Assembly (NCBI GenBank): GCA_017883235.1 | Contig: JADGNY010000008.1 | Location: 1 to 64,000 of the forward strand | Direction of reading: 5' to 3' | From: Thermoanaerobaculia bacterium | Lineage (GTDB): Bacteria > Acidobacteriota > Thermoanaerobaculia > Gp7-AA8 | DNA length: 64,000 bases | Shown: positions 62,827 to 64,000 of the stretch, one piece after another | How positions within the stretch are numbered: the first letter of the stretch is position 1 | Layout: each line of letters starts with the position of its first letter | Notes under the pieces: model-generated | What the model was told of the DNA's origin: nothing | Databases searched by the model: none | Seen by the model: only the letters and a program-made list of their open reading frames with translations | Position numbers and translations under genes: made by a program

Positions 62827-63126
62827 TTACGCGTCGGGACGCGCTTCTTCCATCTCGCGAACTTCGACGTCCATGTCGTCTTCGTCGCTCTGCATCTGGG
62901 TCCGCCAGCGCTGCGCCTTCATCTGCTCGAAAATCCCGCCGGTATGGCCGGCCGGAATCCACGAGTTGCCGCCGCACTTCGGGCAGCGTCCCCGGAAGGC
63001 GATGTTCTTCCCGCAATCAGGACAGATGATCACGAGCGAGTGCGACAGCTCGAACTTCTGCTCACCCTCCGCATCGAGGCTGTTCAGGAACGAGGCGAGA
63101 TTGATGAAGGTGTCTTCAAGAGACAT
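62827..63126 (-). CDS. Small zinc-ribbon protein
   Basis: 99 aa. CPDCGKNIAFRGRCPKCGG (Cys at about 35, 38, 49 and 52) is a treble-clef/zinc-ribbon finger. Flanking helices are acidic. No membrane segment. It could be a nucleic-acid or protein adaptor. It lies 121 bp after the rng stop with block D4 between. Confidence 0.7.
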   Translation of the reverse strand: MSLEDTFINLASFLNSLDAEGEQKFELSHSLVIICPDCGKNIAFRGRCPKCGGNSWIPAGHTGGIFEQMKAQRWRTQMQSDEDDMDVEVREMEEARPDA

Positions 63127-63163
63127 GACTGCTCAGCTTGATCAAACTGCATGGGGCGTGCCG

Positions 63164-63241
63164 TGTGTGTCGGGGGTCGGGGGTCGGGAGTCGTAGAAGA
63201 GGATCTCGGTTTTACTTCCACCCCCGGCTCCCGACTCCCGT
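63164..63241. repeat. Inverted G-rich heptamer block D4
   Basis: The left arm 63168-63193 (GTCGGGGGTCGGGGGTCGGG) pairs with the C-rich right arm 63220-63241. It lies between the rng 3' end and the zinc-ribbon gene. The same heptamer family as D1-D3. Confidence 0.8.
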
Positions 63242-63247
63242 CACCAC

Positions 63248-64000
63248 TCAAATCCGCATGACGTCAAACTGCTCGTGATGCAGCGAGTCATCCGGTTTGA
63301 AGACGAGGTGGACGCCGAGATTTCGCTCGATCTCCTCGAAAATCGGATCGTTGGCGTTGTTCAGGGAACTGTAGACGACCGGGTTGAGACGGACGATGAC
63401 ATCCTGCCCTTCGTGCAGGTCGCGCAGCTTCATCAGCTCGCGCCAGATCTCGAAGGCAATGGTCGTATTCGACTTGATGCGCCCGCTGCCGCCGCAGTAC
63501 GGACAGGCCTGCGTCAGCGAGCGCTCCAGGCTCTGGCGCACGCGCTTGCGCGTCATCTCGATCAGGCCGAACTCCGAGATCTGCAGGATCTTCGTCTTCG
63601 ACCGGTCTTTCCGAATCTCGATCTCCAGCGTTTCGAAAAGCCTGGCGCGGTTGGAGGGATCCTCCATGTCGATGAAGTCGAGGACGATGATTCCGCCGAG
63701 GTCGCGTAAGCGGATCTGGCGGACGATCTCTTTCGCCGCCTCGAGGTTCGTCTTGAAGACCGTCTCCTCGAGGTTGCGCTTACCGACATACTTGCCGGTG
63801 TTCACGTCGATGGCGACGAGGGCCTCGGTCTGGTTGATGACGATGTAGCCGCCGGACTTGAGCCACACCTTCGACTTCAATGCCTTGGCGATCTCCCCCT
63901 CGATGCTGAAGTCTTCGAAGATCGGCTCCTCGCGCCGGAACAGCCGCACGCGTGAAACGAGGTTCGGCTGGATCTGGTCGAGGAACTCGACGATGCGCTG
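63248..64000 (-). CDS. rng: Ribonuclease G/E, C-terminal part (cut by window edge)
   Basis: About 250 residues visible; the N-terminus with the S1 domain lies beyond the window. The RNase E/G catalytic core is clear: ALVAIDVNTGKYVGKR with Asp, IIVLDFIDMEDPSNR with the second catalytic Asp, and the zinc-link CPYCGGSGRIKS. The C-terminal small domain (LNPVVYSSLNNANDPIFEEI) is of RNase G length without the long RNase E scaffold tail. It processes 16S rRNA and mRNA ends. Confidence 0.93.
   Translation of the reverse strand, partial: QRIVEFLDQIQPNLVSRVRLFRREEPIFEDFSIEGEIAKALKSKVWLKSGGYIVINQTEALVAIDVNTGKYVGKRNLEETVFKTNLEAAKEIVRQIRLRDLGGIIVLDFIDMEDPSNRARLFETLEIEIRKDRSKTKILQISEFGLIEMTRKRVRQSLERSLTQACPYCGGSGRIKSNTTIAFEIWRELMKLRDLHEGQDVIVRLNPVVYSSLNNANDPIFEEIERNLGVHLVFKPDDSLHHEQFDVMRI

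Overview
The window is GC-rich bacterial chromosome, most likely from an Acidobacteriota-type bacterium. The evidence is three tandem secreted VWA-like proteins of the kind expanded in acidobacteria, an Oar-like TonB-dependent receptor with an N-terminal carboxypeptidase-regulatory domain, a menaquinone pathway, type IV pilus motor genes and abundant eukaryote-like Ser/Thr kinases. This is inference from gene content; no rRNA or tRNA was seen.

Layout. 0.5-35.3 kb: every recognised gene is on the minus strand. From the left these are a jacalin-like lectin, a trypsin-like peptidase, an OPT transporter and a 21-bp tandem array. Next comes a nine-gene signalling run (5.0-16.8 kb): CHASE2 histidine kinase, sigma-54 response regulator, FecR-domain protein, PP2C phosphatase, protease-TM-FHA protein, FHA protein, kinase-FHA, kinase and a TPR-like protein. 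A 1-kb island made almost entirely of repeats follows (16.8-17.86 kb). Then come menE, menC, menA and menB, three VWA paralogues, and a lipid-type operon. That operon reads, in transcription order, TonB-dependent receptor, SDR, KAS III-like enzyme, alpha/beta hydrolase, acyl-CoA ligase and TetR regulator. It has a good sigma70-like promoter and a perfect 12-bp palindrome at its head.

35.4-43.1 kb is a mixed accessory region: a V4R-like protein, a cNMP/DUF1003 protein, a MarR regulator, a methyltransferase, a secreted protein, a PIN toxin-antitoxin pair and a glyoxalase, together with decapitated gene remnants. 43.4-49.2 kb carries pilB-pilT-pilC-pilS. After that are purM-purN, a D,D-carboxypeptidase, an ABC exporter and a second repeat island (55.2-56.1 kb). 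The minus-strand run galU, antitoxin, toxin, maf, MCE protein follows, then a secreted BNR-repeat protein, small ORFs, and the 3' part of ribonuclease G/E cut by the right edge.

The most unusual property is the intergenic DNA. I see at least five 21-bp-period tandem arrays whose units contain dyads. There is also a 125-bp element with perfect 26-bp terminal inverted repeats, a GCGGTCTCGCGGT-type palindromic element, and inverted G-rich heptamer blocks with G-quadruplex potential. Three truncated gene tails (SDR, metallo-beta-lactamase fold, histidine kinase) sit directly beside such repeats. The best candidates for an undescribed system are the protease-FHA/kinase/phosphatase operon, the TetR-linked lipid operon whose KAS III-like enzyme lacks two of three catalytic residues, and the 21-bp hairpin arrays.
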